Assembly: GCA_000818945.1 (NCBI GenBank) | Contig: KN805388.1 | Span: 394,411-458,410 of the forward strand | Source of the DNA: Schizochytrium sp. CCTCC M209059 | Taxonomy: Eukaryota; Sar; Bigyra; Thraustochytrida; Thraustochytriidae | Length of the DNA stretch: 64,000 nucleotides | Direction of reading: 5' to 3' | Part shown: positions 12,601 through 27,600 of the stretch, in pieces | Layout of the letters: every line of letters starts with the position of its first letter | Position numbering within the stretch: position 1 is the first letter of the stretch | Translations under genes and position numbers: made by a program | Notes under the pieces: generated by a model | The model's database searches: none | What the model was told of the DNA's origin: nothing | The model's input: only the letters and a program-made list of their open reading frames with translations

Positions 12601-15600
12601 TTTTCAAGCCCAGCCACCGCCGCCAGTGCGGCTCGAACATCTTCGGCTGAGCCCTCAGCTGCGAGGGTGGCCATTGCGTTTCTTCCATTCCAAGCCAGTG
12701 TAAAAGTACCGGCGAGACCCGAGGTCGCAGCAATCGTCAGCGTCTGCACCTCGAACGTCACAGCCTCGGGGACTACATGAAACGCCATCGTCGCAACTGT
12801 CTGCTGCGTTTCGATGTTTGCTTCCACTGCTAGCAAGTGGGCTTCAGGATACACGGCGCTCGCAGACGTTTGTACGGCAATGACTTTTGTGCGATCCGCA
12901 GCCTCAAGGGTTGTCGACAGCTTGAATGTCCCTGGCGAATCCGGTCCAGCCATGGTGACGACTTGGATGTCTGGTTCCACCACGCTGCCTTCAAGAGTGA
13001 TGATGCCTTCTTCGGCACGAGGAGTAGGTGCTCGAATCTCGATGCGCTCGACGCGGTGGCGAGGCCGAGGGCCGTCAAACCAAACCGATTCCACATGAGG
13101 ATCTGGACTTCTCTCAGGAATTGCACAGCGCAATGTAGCAATATCCCCAGGTTCAACAAGCTCGGCATTAACAGTTTCGGATCCGATGCGACAAAGCAAC
13201 TGTCCGTCCATGTCCCTCCTTGCCTCCGGAATGGGCCCGGCCCGCACGAGAATATCAGAGCCGCCTAAGCGCATACCCTGCGGCGGATTGATCGCTTGGA
13301 TCACCACGTCGTCGTCATACACGAACTTCATGTGCGAGGCAGTAAGAATTTGCCGCTGCTCGCCGACGCCAACGTCAAGAGAGACAAAGCTCGGCATGGA
13401 CGAAAACTTACTGCGACGAGGGCTTTGACACTCCAACGCCAGCCCATCCGACCCACTCGCGACAGCTTCTGTAGTGACCACCTCGTTTCCACTTGAGAAA
13501 AGGCAATATGTAGCCTGACCTCCAAGACCAAGATGAGCGATTCCTTGTCCGCTCAGAATCACTCGAGTGCCTCCGGAGGCAGGGCCGGAGAGAGGTTTGA
13601 CGGCAAGAATCGTGGCCGGAACGGTGTTCTCGTAGGTGAAGACGGTGGCACCAGCGAGAAAGTCAACACCGCCATTTGCGGACAAACGAAGCGTCACATC
13701 CTGAACGCGCTCCATCAATGGCGCGACGCACTCGACAGCGGTTCCACCGTTTACAATCACGCCGAGGACCCTTCGATCGCCAAACCAGCAAGAGATATCT
13801 AGTTGCGAGCCATCAATGTCCAAGGAAAGGGTCACCACCGTGCCACCTTGTAGCGGTGCAGAGATGGGTTCCACGTTTGTCACTGTTGGAGCGTCAAAGA
13901 CTGTGAACTCCACCGGGTTCGAAAATTCAACGCCGTTCGACGTGAGAGCTACCAGAACAGTATCACTCGCGAGGACCTCAACGCTAAGGGTCGAGCTAGC
14001 GCTGGCAACAAGAGCCGCGGCGCAGCTTGTCTCCGCTAGCCACGACATCTCAGTGCCGTTGTAGTACGTGCGGCCCACATTGAATGTCGCACAGCCCGTG
14101 GCTGCCTCCACTTCGGAAACGGAAGAGTACATGGAAAAGGTTTGTTGCCCGAAACTGAGGTCTTCGACTCGGCTCGTCGTGCGCACGAGTACGCGATCAT
14201 TCGTGGAGAGATCGACACCCGAAGGACCGGGAAGCACACACGAGGCTTGACTCGAGGCCTGCCACATCGCAGGAGCCATACCGCGGTCCCCAAAGTCACA
14301 TGACAGATCCTCGGAGCGTGGAATGTTAGAACCATAGACGTGGATCGATGTTCCTCCTGCGCGGGATCCGCTTGTCACGCTCAAACTGTGAACACGAACA
14401 GCCTCTTCATACTGAAAGAATGCCGCATTTTCGGAAAGATCGTGACCATTCAGCGTGACCCGGACAGCCACAAGACCTGGGGCATGCGAAGGAACCAAGC
14501 ACGCAAGAGCATTGGCGCTTTCTCGCGTTGCCGCCACAGTTTCAAGAGGGTTTGTCTCGAAAACGCAGGCGGCATCATCGACTTCATCGAGCGTAATATT
14601 GTGCTCGAGAGTCACGCGTAAAACGACACCGCCGCGAAGACTTCCCCGAGGTGGCTGGATTGTCTGGATACGAAGTGGCAATGAAAACTTGAACGTTGCA
14701 AAGGTCTGCGACTCGTGCGTTTCGGCATGGTCAAGCGGATAACGTACGGTGACGTGCATATCGCGCTGGTCGGCAAGCGAAAGGTTTGCGTCTTGAAGAG
14801 CGGATATAGGAGGCGTCATGCAAGCAAGCATCGACTCATTCACAAATCTCGCTGGCGACTCAAGCGTCCCGTCAAAAACGCAGGAAATAGCTGGAGCCTC
14901 ATAAAAGCCTGAACCGTGGATCGACAAGAGTGTTTTGCCTTGAGGAGATCCATACTGTGGCGAGAGAGAAACCACCTGAGGATGCCAATCATAGCGATAG
15001 GCAAGGGGGTTTGAAAATTGTTGTCCATCAATCGTGACAGACAATGAACAGCAACCCGCTTGGATTCTGTTGGCGCGCAAATAGAAGTTGGTTCCAACGC
15101 CAAAGTCAGACTCGACGTCCAGCAGCGGCAAAGGACCAATGTTCGCCGGAGACCCTCGGGACGTGAATGTAATTCTCCAGCGAACAAACGCGTGCTCCTC
15201 GCGAAGGATTTCGGACACATGAACGGTACCGACCGTTGGCAAACTTTGCAGTGTTGTGGCCAGGTCAGACGCAGTCAATGTCGAAAACGAAAGCTGAGAA
15301 GACCACGCACCTTCATATCCGACTCGAAAGGTTCCCTCGAGTCGCTGGGCGCCTCGGGCCATATCTATCACGCGAAAGGAAGACTCTGCGCCGGTGACAC
15401 CCGTGATGTCAACACCGAGCTCGAGCGGGACGCCCTCGAGATCGTCGAAAGTGAGGATGATACGTTTCTCCCAGAGCGATGAGTTTGCGATTACTGTCTC
15501 GCTGACTGTGACGTTGAGCGCGACATCCTCGCGAAGGGCGACTTCGACCTCGCTTGATGTTGACGTGACATCAAGTGCCCGTGTTTCATTTCCAGCAAAA

Positions 15601-18600
15601 GACAGTACGAAGCTCCCCCCTGGCGTGCTACCCATTTGCTCGCGCTCGTACGCGCAGGTAACGGCCGTAGCCGGAGCGAGCCCTGTAACATCGACACTTG
15701 CAAGTTCATAAGCGAGAGTGCCTGGAAACGTGGCCTCCCATGTGTACCCGCCGTTGCGGTCTGGCGCTGCGGAGCGTGCCACTGTGATGCCGGCCACTTC
15801 ATGAAGAATTTCCAGTGCTTGCTGGAAATCATTGGCGCTGGCATCAAATGGCAACGTCTGCACGCTACCGTTGAGGCTGAGTGTAAACGTGCCCGAGCTA
15901 ATTGCTGCAGAAGTTCCCGCGCGAAGCTCCGTGACCTCCATGACGGTGTCATCGTTGGCGAGGCCTGAGAGCCCAGAGCTATCTGTAAGAATAGGTTCCA
16001 GGTCGCCTGCATTCCCTTCAAATGTCACTGTCCATGCAAAATAATTTGCATTGGCGCTTCGCTCAACAATGACTCCTTCAATCTCCTCAAGCGCGTTAAG
16101 AGCGTCCGCCACGCCCTCTGCAGACGCGTCGTAGGGAAGCGCAACTGTCGTCTCGCCACGAAAGGAAAGAGTAAAGGTACCCTGGATAGGCCCGCCACCG
16201 CGCACATGAATAACCTGAACCTCTGCTACTGCTCCAGAAACAGAGTCTGCACCCCAAGCATGGAGAGCAAAACTCTGAATCTCCTCCTGCGCCGGCAAGG
16301 ACGAGAGAATGATCCCATAAGTCGTCACATTGGGCTCGCTTGTGGTCGTCACATAAATTTCCTGGACCTCATTCACCTCCTGTCTGCCTGCTGGAGTCGT
16401 GCAGTCGATGAACTCGCCAGAAGGAGAAATGTAGTTGGCCTGGATAATATCGTCACCAATGCGACACGACGTGAGGGGAGAACGAATAAAATTTTCTCCA
16501 AATACACGTACTACGGAGCCCCCTTGAGCGGGCCCTCTTGCCGTGGACAGCCGATGAGGAATTGGATCGGGGACAAACACATATGAGAGAGCAGGGCTTG
16601 CATAGTCATGGCCGTTAAAGCTCACAGAGACGAGGACATGAGAGCGCGAGCCACATGACCCGAAATCAATGCTCGGCGTGACGCACGTGATACTCGTGTC
16701 TGAGAACACTTGGGCTGGCACCTCGAACATTTGGAAAGGCGAGGTGTCCACGACGGTAAACCTGCATAGCGGTAGTGGCAAGCTTTCGTCCTGATACATG
16801 CCAGCTCCGTAAATTGTTAGTAGCGTGCCGCCCGAGCATGGACCATGCGGCGGAAACAGACTGTCGAGCGTCGCTTCCGGCACATACAGGAACAAAGTAC
16901 CTTGCGAATTTGCAAGGCCAGTCTCGCTCTGATTCAGAGAGCCCTGATCAAAGACGTCAACTTGGACCTCGCGCGTGGCACCCATGTTGTCGATCGTTAC
17001 CGATGGGGTAACGCAAACAAGCTCCGTGCTGCTTACAATTTGAGTGACTTCGACATTTGTCGTACCAAAGCGACAAGTTACACCCTCTCGAAAATTGGCT
17101 CCAGACACTGTGACCTGCGTTCCGCCGATTTGGGGTCCGCTGAGAGGCGAAATTCCAAAGACTAAAGGTCGTTCCGTGAACGTGTACATGACGAGGTCCG
17201 AAGAGTAGTCGATTCCATTTGTAGTCACTGCCACCACAACCGGCCCATTGTGAGGTGGAAGAGGGGTTTGACAGCGAATTTCACTGTCGGAAATGTAGAC
17301 TGCGGCAGAAGGTGAGCTCATGCCAAAGCGACACGATAATGCGGATGTGTCGGCAAAGTGAGCTCCAAAAAGGGTCACCATGGAGCCAGCTTGTGCCGGC
17401 CCAGACTCTGGGTAAACTTTGTGAACCTCGGCAATGATCTCGAAGACAAAAGCGGCATGAGAAGCAGAGAGATCGACACCATTCGGTGACACACGCACTA
17501 CCGCACGCGAGCTTGACGAAGCATCGAGTGCATTGCTCGACAAAAGTAACGCACGCGAGGGGGACTCGCATCGCACTTCGCTGCTGGACACGAATTCTGC
17601 GGGGACGTGGACGGCGACTGCGTCTTCATCATCTTCGAGGGAGAAAATGCAAGCGAGTTCTAACAGATCCGAGAACTCAGCTCCGTGCACCTGAACAAGC
17701 GTCCCTCCTCGTGCGGGACCCCTGCGAGGCCAAATGCCGACCACTTCTGCTGTGGGAACATAGGCGAACTTTAGCTCGTCATTGTCTCGCGTGAGCTCCA
17801 CGAAAGTTCCTGGCAAAGCCGTCGGCAGGACCAAGCTGATGACGATGATGGAGGACTCCAACGCTTGAGCCTCTTTGCGCGAGGGAGCAATGCAGTGAAT
17901 CTCATTCTCGTTGATCCAAGTTGCTCTCGTGGTGACAGCAGCAGCCGATGGATTCTGACTCTCGGAACTAAATCGGCATCGCATCATGGAAGAGAGCTCA
18001 GCAGGGTAATCCTGGCCATGAATGACGAGTTCACTGCCTCCACGATCTTCAACACGATCAGGAGACACGTGGGAGGCCTCAAGGCTGCTGATGTAGGAAA
18101 GTTCAAAGCCGCTCTCTGTAAATCTCTCTCCATCCAAGGACACCTCGACACTTAAAATCACGCCGGCCGCCATTGGTGGAGCATCGCACACAGCCTGCAG
18201 CGGGCCCAGTCTCGTTCCGCTGACTGTGGTTGCCCCAAAGCGGCACAAGACGCTTGCATCGTCATGCATGGATACTGTGGCGTCCAACGTCAACACAATT
18301 GGCATCACCAAAGAACCAGCAGTGACAATATGCGGACTCATTGCGGTCAGGACAGGCTCCGCACGATGCACCGCGCGCGCTGGAGTCTGAGACGGATCCG
18401 GATGGCCTTCGAGCCGGAGCCGTAAGCTCACGGGTAGAGACATCTCCCCTCCTGCCTCGTCCAGAGGGACTGCTGGAATGTCAACTTCTACTTCACGTTC
18501 GCCAACGATGGTCGCAGGGACCAATACCACTGTCCCACTCGGGTACGAGAGTTCGATTCCAATGTCGTGGGGAGAACCTCCCGGCAGCTCATGAAGCAAG

Positions 18601-21600
18601 GTGACCTGAGCTCGAGTCGAGTGCTCCATACTGAAAGATCGTGGCAGAACACTGGTAATCAGAAAAGGCTCATGAACAGTGAGACTTTCTTGAGCATGCC
18701 AGAGAATCTCTTCATCGGCAGCCTCGTCGTTTTGTAATGCAAGAACGCTCAGCGAAATTTGACCAGGCGTAGCGAATACAGGCGATGAGCAAAGGACGTA
18801 GTTGTCTTTTTCTTCATCAAGAACGGCAGCGGAGCGAGCATTGTCGAACTCACAAACGATTCCAGAAGCGGCGTGCAAACGCCTTGTTGCAAAAGGCCCT
18901 ACGCGAATCCGATGTCCACCTGTCGTAGATATACGGGCGCGATCTTGCTGAGGTTGCTCGGCGGCGGCCTCTACTACAAAAGAGGTCGCCTCGTAATCAT
19001 GTCCATTGTTTGACACATGGACTTCGTATGCTCCAGGTGGCACCGCAAGCTGAGACCATGAACACCGCATGCGTTCGTCACTTACATACTCTGCAGTGAA
19101 AAATGCATCAGAAAGACCCCCCACGCGACAGCTGAGAAGTGTAGAGTCACGAAACCCTTGACCGACGATCGTGATGGCACCGGCAACTCCAGCCGCCACA
19201 AACGAAGGAAAGACCCGGCTAACCTGAAGACGGGGCACATATGTAAACTGGAGCGAAGAAGACACAGAGTTTCCATCGTTCGTCACCTGGATCCTCACTG
19301 TAGCTGGCATATGGAGCCTTTCTGGTACGGGTGGTGTAATGCACAGGAGCTCGTTCGTTGAAACAAAGGTTGCGGGTGTCTTTGTCGTTCCGTCAAAGAT
19401 GCACTGGAGGCTTGGGGATGCCATAAAGTCACGACCGAAGATATGTACTTCGGAGCCACCACTTGCGGGACCAAAAGCAGGAACGATGTGCTCCGGGAGC
19501 GCGTCTGCATGGTACGTAAAGTGAAGCGTAGTGCGATCGAGAGATTCCGTAAAGATGTCGTTGGCGTGAACAATGTCAAGAATCGCCGTCTTCAAGCCGT
19601 GCCACGCCGGACTCATACAGCGCAACTGAGAAGTGGACACAGTTTGCGCCGGAATACGAACCTCGTCGCCACTATCCACGTCCTTGAAACGACAGTACAT
19701 GGGTGCGCCGAGCTCAAAATTTGTTCCAGTGATAGTGAGCGTGGTGCCGCCCATGCGAGAACCCGATACGGGCGAGACCGCAGCGACTGCAAAGGATGGA
19801 ACATATTCCACAGATGCAGACCAGCTGGGCTCTGAGAAGTCGCGGCCGTTGACAGAGACAGAGAGTACAGCTGGGCCGGGAGGTTGCGCCGGCGCGACGC
19901 AGCGCAAAGTTGCGGAGTCCACAAAGTCTGCGGGTACGATAGTGCTTGGTCCAATTTTACACTGAAGGTTTGGAGAAGGGATAAATCCCTCGCCACGAAC
20001 CAACAGGGGTGTCCCTCCGAGTGCATCGAGTCTCCGTGGTTCCACGCCATGCACCTGAACAGGTCCTCGAACAGTAAGGCGGCCGGCTGCGATAAAGTAA
20101 GCTCCATCAAAGCTCAATTCCAAGCGAACATCTCCGATCTCAAGCTGCGATGCGTCCAAAAGGCAGTCAACCTGTTCATGAGATCGCCACGTAAGCGGAC
20201 GAGGGCTGACATGGCTCGCAAACACCCCATCACTGATATGCTGTAGAATACGACAGCTTGAACCCTGAATCCTGGGGAACGCCTGGCCATACACGGAAAT
20301 GAGTGCCTGAGAGCCAATAGCCGACGTGATAAGCGATGGTGCGGAAATGAGCGTTGGGAAAACATCTTCGACCCGAGGCGTCGGATAAAAAACGTATGCG
20401 TTCTCGAGACGGGCCACCTCAACCAGGCCGTCTTCGCCACCATAGATGAAGAGCGTTGTGTGAAGCTCGGCATTGTGCAGATCGGCGGGAAGAGCGGGCG
20501 TCGCACAGACCAATGTCTCTGCATCGATCAAGACTGCTGGCTCAGAGCCAAATGTATCGAATGAGCAATGCAGCTGTCCCAGGTTGGCAAAGCCCGTACC
20601 GCGAATCGTGACGGGCGCCCTGCCAACAACAAGACCTGCTCCAGGACTTATTTCAGACACAGACACTTGCGGAATGAACGTGACCGGGTCAGTGGCAGTG
20701 ACTACTTCCTGTTGACCAACCACAAGTGCGAACGAAACTTGACTCGGAACCACCCGCGGGGCTTTGCAAGATACAGCATATCCGCTTGTATCGACCTTGG
20801 CATCGACCATGCTGCTTCCGAATTGACATCGTACGTCTCGACCATAGAAATCGCCCTGCACCTGTACGTGAACCTCAGTGCCCCCAGCCTCCGGAAGCAG
20901 AGTAGGGTGCACGTGTTCGATGACAATGGGTTCGACAAAGTTGACATGCACATTCGTATCTAAAATGGTGTCATGAGCATCGACAAGACGAACCTCTACA
21001 CGACCGGAATCCACCATTTGGGGCGACACGCAAATGATTTCATCGCTAGAATGCTTTTGCGCAAACCTAGCAGTGGCATCCCCAAAAAGACAGCGCACTG
21101 GCCCGCGGATGAATTCAAGGCCAGACCCGCGAAGAGGCACATCAAAGCCCCCTACCATCGAGAGGGACCAATTCTGATCCGGAGCGATGCTGGCCGTGCT
21201 GACGACATGAATTCTGTTTCTGCCACATGTCTGCGGGATTTGCACACCGCTCGCCAAAATATCGATCGAGTACTCACCGTTTGTTTCAAGAGACACGTCG
21301 AGGCAATCGAGACTTTCTAGATCGTAGGACAGTTGTGCGGAAAATGTGCGCAGAGAATACTCGTTCCAGAGCTGGCAAGAGAACTCGATATCACGTACAT
21401 TGGTGACCTGAAGACTCTCTGCAAAATTGACGCGAAGAGTCGTCGCAGGCTGGCTTCGTAAAAGAGTCGCGGGCTCGAATGTGGCGCATCGCGGCGCTGC
21501 CAAGACTTTGACAGCGACAGGCAATAGACCTGTGTGCCCGTCATTTGTAGGCATAACGCGCACGACGCCTGGTCGCGAAATTATTGGTACGTCGCAGGCG

Positions 21601-24600
21601 ACACGCGACGGATCCAAATAGGTCCTTGGCACCGTCAGTGTTTCTTCGCTTGTCCCAAGATACCAAGTGCAGGTGCCCTCGTTGGTATCGACAAAGTCCC
21701 TCCCGACAATGACCAGGGACGACACGTTAGCGTCTGCAAAAATTGCAGCTGGAATGGCATTCTCAGAGATCGGCACGGCCAGGTACCGAAACGTAAGCGC
21801 TCCTTTGGCTCGCACCGCGCCATCTACCGTCGAGAGACTAATCTGCACCGATCCGACCGCTGAAGTGGGCACCGGAGGCACGGTGCAGGTAAGAGCTTCG
21901 CCAGAGACAAAGCGCGCTGGACTTTGCTGGTTTGCTCCGAAGGAACACATCATGGGATCGCTCTCCGAGAATCCCGAACCAAACAGCGTAATTTGAGTGC
22001 CCCCTGCTGCCGATCCCTGTCGTGGCCACATGTGAGAAACGACAGGAGGTCGCACAATTGAATAAATTTGCGGCGACGACGAAAAGGCAGAATCAGCCCC
22101 ATTCGTGAGCAAGTCAAACGCGTATGTTCCGGCTGCGAGGGACATACTCTGACATTGCGCTTGCGTCGCTGAAATGATCTTGGCAGGAACGTGATGATGC
22201 CAATCGCCCAAGGAACTTCCTTGGCGTCGCACCAGACACGTGGCGCGCTCAGGATCGATGACATTCATGTTTGCACCGACAATGTCGATCGTGACGGGCT
22301 GATCGGAAGCGGCACGATGCGGCTGCAACTCGTGAATTTGAGTTATCGGAAGGAGCGTAAACAATTTTCCCGTTTCCTGAAAGTGCACTCCATCGGCTGC
22401 GATGGCAACGGAAAGGACTTCTCCCACGGCGTGAGCATCCTTTGCTGCCTGAGAAAATGTGCACTGAATTTCTTGAGCAGAGATCCAAATAGCTTTTGTC
22501 GACGGTCCGCCACCGAAGCGACAAGCAAGCGCACTGAAGGAGGAGAAACCATGGCCTCGAAGCGTGACCTGACTCATCCCGTGGTGATGGCCGCTCGATG
22601 GGACAAGAGCGTCGACCACTACATCTGGAACGACTGTGACGACATTCTCTGTTGCATGCCAGTCCACACCGCTGGCCGATACCCATACCGGACGCGCAGC
22701 TCCGATGCTGCTTGCAGGCACGGCAAAGGTGCAGATCGCTCGGGCTAGACCCGCGTCGATGCGGCTTTCAAGTTCGCTTTGAATTGACCCATATCTGCAG
22801 AAGCGAAGCATATTTGCGTCAGATTGAACTTCGAAGGTAAGCGAGAGAGAGACGAGGCTTTCGGCATGAACAGTATTTGGAGATACTCGCACAGTGCTCA
22901 AAGGAGCGTGAAGCGTAAAGGTGGGCATGCGCGCAGAAGATGTGCGATTCCGATCAAAAGTTCCCGAATTAGAGACCTCGACGGCGAAAGTGTGCAATGG
23001 TTCCTCATTTGTTGACAGACCAAGGGGCATTGGCGGCGAGCCGCATGTTACAGCTGTAGCTGATACATAGTGGGCAGGCACTTTGACGTGGACACCAGGC
23101 TCTCCGTGAAAGATGCATGATAGATCAGAGGATCGTACAAATTGTGTGCCACGCACAGTGATTAGCGTGCCGCCGGCTGCGCTCCCCAATGTGGGTTCCA
23201 GACTTGTTGCAGTTGCTTGCGTGAAGACTTCGAGAGAGTCTTCAATTTCCATGGTGTCTTGACCATTGAAGCGGATCCGCAAGGCGATCGAACCAGGGAT
23301 GAGGTTTTCTGGAGTTCTGCAAACCATTGTTTCGGGTGAGAGAATCTGCGCTGGCATTGATAGCCCGGCCCCAAATATGCACTCGGGCTCCAAGGTTGGG
23401 TCTAGAGCCAGAAAGTTATGACCTTTGATGAGAACCTGCTCGCCTCCCACTTCAGAAAACGTCGATGGCGAGACGCGCAGCGCGGCTGGGGAGGGCACAT
23501 ACGAAAAAAGTGCGGACTGGTGTTGTGAACAGTGGCCTTCTTGCGCCTCGGCCTGGCCTAGCACTCGCACGGCCACAACCTCTCGCTCGACTCCATCGAG
23601 AGATCGCGGCCAACTTGCAGTTGTACACTGCACAGTATTACCACTGACGAGTGCTGCTTCGGTAAACATGCTTAAATTGTCCCGCGCGCTACTGAAGCAG
23701 CAGTGAAGAGTCGCACCGTTGGCTTTTTGTGCTGCGGCAAGCTCTTCGAGGCCATCACCGACAATTGTGAGAAGAGTGTTTCCTTGCACAGACCCAAAGC
23801 GCGGAGAAAGGTGCAGCACGCGCGCAAAAGGATAGTATGTCAGTGATCCAGCGCCTCGCACGAGGTATTTGCTGCCTTTGGAGTGCGACAGATGGACCAG
23901 ATCTTCGCCTGGAGAACTTGCGCGGGCTGCCGTGCAGCGAACGTGGGTATCGTTGACGACATGTGCAAGAGTACGTTTGCCGTCGCGGAAGTGGCACAAT
24001 AGATTGCCATTCTCGAGATCACGAATCCGCAAAAACCCTTCGCCTTGCACGTGAAGCTCCATGCCACCAGCCACGGACACACTGGAGGGACTCAGTGAGT
24101 GAACCATCGCTTGGGGGACCACGTGCAGCCGGAGACGTCCCATTGGCGCAAGGGCCAAGTCGGCCGGATTAGTCTCTCCTCGAGACGTGGCAAGCAAGGT
24201 CGCCTCTCTCGATGCAACAGTCACGTGAATTTCTCCCACCGCAGTATTTGTTGGAAGCTTGCAAGTTGCAGTTGATGTGGACTCTGTCGTCACTGGCGCC
24301 ATGGAAATCGTCTCGTTGGATGCTTCGAAAATGCACACAAGCGAAGCGCGCGATGAGAAACCAACACCGCCGAAAGTCAATGTAAGCCCATCATCATCGG
24401 CCGCTTCTTCCTGAGCAATTACGCGCGGTTCCACCTGAAAGACTCGAGGACGACGACGGAATTCTACGACTGAGCCTGCGCTCCCGTCCGAAACATCAAG
24501 TCTGTTCCCAAACGCGTCGACAATTCGCAATTGCGCCAGCGCGTACGCGCTCTCTGCAGGGATGTCAAATACGGGTGATGCGCAAGAGAGCAAGAGGCCA

Positions 24601-27600
24601 TCATCGAGTACAGTTGCGGGCTGAGACGCGAAAGCACCGAAAGCGCACGAGATTGCATCGGAGGCGAGATCTTGCCCTTGGAGACCTTGCACCGTCACAT
24701 TCACGTTCTCTCCAGGGAACAGCGTCGGCGGCGAGATGCCGAGAACGACCATCTCCTCAACATATGTAAAATGCACAAAGTCCTCCAAATGTTCGGCCCA
24801 TGTCTCATCCCAGGCATTCCAGCGATTGACCTGAAGTGCGACCGTTTGCGTGCCAGCCACAAGAGGCCGTGGTACAGTGCAAAATGCGAGATTCGCATTT
24901 TGCACGCGTGCTTCCACAGCGACGTCGCCAAAACGACATTTCATACCGACCGCAAAGTTGGTACCGCGCAGGGCGACCTCTCTGTTCCCGTAGCTCGCTC
25001 GCATTTTGGCAGGCTCCACGCTGCTCAGTGTCTCTGCATCGTGGAATGTAAAGAATTCGTTTTCTGGCCGCATATCGAGAAGCGGGCCATCTGCAACAAG
25101 AGACACGACAAGCATGGCTTTCCCGGGCGGATGTCGTGGGGCAATACATTCGAGATGGGACGCGTCGAGCCATCGCGCTGGAATGCGAGAAGATGTGCCG
25201 AATCGACAAGAAGCGCCAGACTGCGCGAGCCCTCGCAAAGCTCCCGTCACGGGACGGTTGGTCTCCATAATGACCCTTGGACCACCAAACTCAGACGCTC
25301 CCATTGGACTCACTGAATCAATAGTATAGGGCGCATAAAAGAGAAAGTTCGCAGATGCTGCGTGACTCGTGTCCTGTGAAGCGAGAGATAGTCGAGCCCA
25401 GCCCGCCTCGGGAGATGAGGGGACATCGCAGGACACGCGTACGCCCGGCGCCTCGCTCTCAACCTCGCTCACGTCGGCGCATCGCACCTCCTTGACCTTG
25501 CCATTGGGGAGCTCGAAACGAGCCAGGAGAGGACGCGCTAGCTCACCGACGCGCGAGAAAGCGGAGAGCTCGATTCTGAAACCTCCCGTTGTTGGCCCCG
25601 CAGGAGGACTCACCGAGAGTACACGTGGGGGCTCCTTGTACGAAAAGAAGTGGGGCGCCAGCAACGCTCGCGAAAGAGCACCTGAGGTCGTCCCCGCCCG
25701 CTGCGCACTATACCGCAACAGAGAGACGGCGGCGTCGCCGCTAGCACGTTGTGCAGGCGTGTAGCAAGAGAGGGCCCCTTGATGGGTGGTGGACAAGGTT
25801 GCCGGCGATTCCTTCCAGCGCTGTGACCCGTCGAGAGCCTGAAAAGCGCAGAGTACTGGGTCACGGGCGAGAGACTCTGCATCAAACTTGATGGATGCGC
25901 GCACAGTTACAAGGGTGCCTCCGCTCGGAGGGCCTTGCGCGGGAATGATGTTATCGACACCCAGAAATGGAAGTACCCGCAAGGCCTCGCCTTGAGCTTC
26001 AACAAAGTCATTGCCGGCGTCGTCCACAGAAATTCCGAGAATGTAGCTCCCCGGAGAGAGAACAGCCGGAATGGAGCAGTCCAGAACACCATGATCCGGC
26101 ATGCTGACGAAGCCATCAGCGTAGCGAGCTCCTTGCGCATTGGCAAATCGACACCGTGCCCGGCGAATATTTGGCATTTGATTCGCCCAGACCTTTACCG
26201 ATGCTTGGCCTTCCTCGATGGTATTACTGACGAGAGGCCCGACTTGAAATGGTTTGTACAGGTACATTTGGCCAACCTTGGCGAGCGTGATATAATGAGA
26301 CCCATGCTTCCTCCCTAGCGCAATGGAAACTGCGCCCACACCTGTTTCGCCGGGGATATCGCATTCAAAGGTCTGGTCCAACTCAGCCACGCGGCGAAGA
26401 GGCGTGCGTGCGGCCGCATTGAAGCTACACTCAACATCTCCCTGCACATTAACGTCTGGCCAAAGAATGCGAATACCCGAGGCGCCAGAACGTGGTGCGA
26501 GACGCGACAAAAGACTTGGACCTGCGCCATCTTTGGGCCGAACTACGAAATCTACAGGACTCACCACAAAGTCCTGACCCTGGTTGAGAGACAACGCAAT
26601 GGTCAGGTTGCCAGGCTTGCTACCGGCAGGAAGAGCGCATGACACGGTGCGATCACTCAGTCTGCGGCCTAGCGCAGTGTTAGTCTGGCCGAATTTGCAG
26701 AGGATCGCCCGATCATCCGGTAGAGGGAACTCGCCTTCGGTCGTGATCAACACGTCCAAGCCGGCCACTTCGGTACCTTCTTGGGGTGACAGAGCCACAA
26801 TACTGAAATCGGGCTCAGCCGAAAAGAGGCGCGGCGATGAACTAAAGTGAAGGCCGTCTGTGCTGAGCGCTACTCCAATATGTGCGCCAGGCGTGAGTTG
26901 TGGTGAGACGCACACTACACGGCGACGATCAAGCCAGTGACCCTGCGATGGGGACTTTTGCCCGAATCGGCAGAGGGCAGGTCCCATCACGAGGGCGGTG
27001 TCTACGTCTTGTGCAAGGCTGAGCACGACCTCGGTCCCTCCACGAGCTGCGCCCGATGTCGGAAAGATGCTGGCGACCTCGATGGCTCTCGCCAAAGTAA
27101 ATCGGGCGGACATAGAGTAGTCTGCACCGCCATTGAAGCTCACACTAAGGTCTAGCGATGCAGAATGCGCGTTTTCGAGCTGGGATTCGATCTGTCGCGG
27201 AACCGTACAAGAGACCGAGGTATCATTGACACGTTGCGCAGGGGTCTCCACCACCCCAAAGCGGCACAGGGTCGTCGTCAAAAGAGCGTCCGAAGGCGTT
27301 GATGGGAATAATCCAGAGAGGAAAACACGAGTTCCAATATCTGCGCGCATTGGGTATACCTGGGCAACTGTTGCAGCTCTCACGAACGCGAACTGTGCAG
27401 CGGAAAGTCCCGCTTGATCCAAACCCCCTGTGTTCGAGGCACTGACAGTGACGGTGTGTGCAAGATTCGCTCGCGGTGCAACGCATCGAACTTCCGTGCT
27501 GGAGATCACGTGCGCTGCAGCAGCTTTCGTGCTTCCAAAGTAGCATGCGAAGTCTGGGCCGGCCATGAAGCCCGTCCCGCGAACTGTAACGGATGTACCC

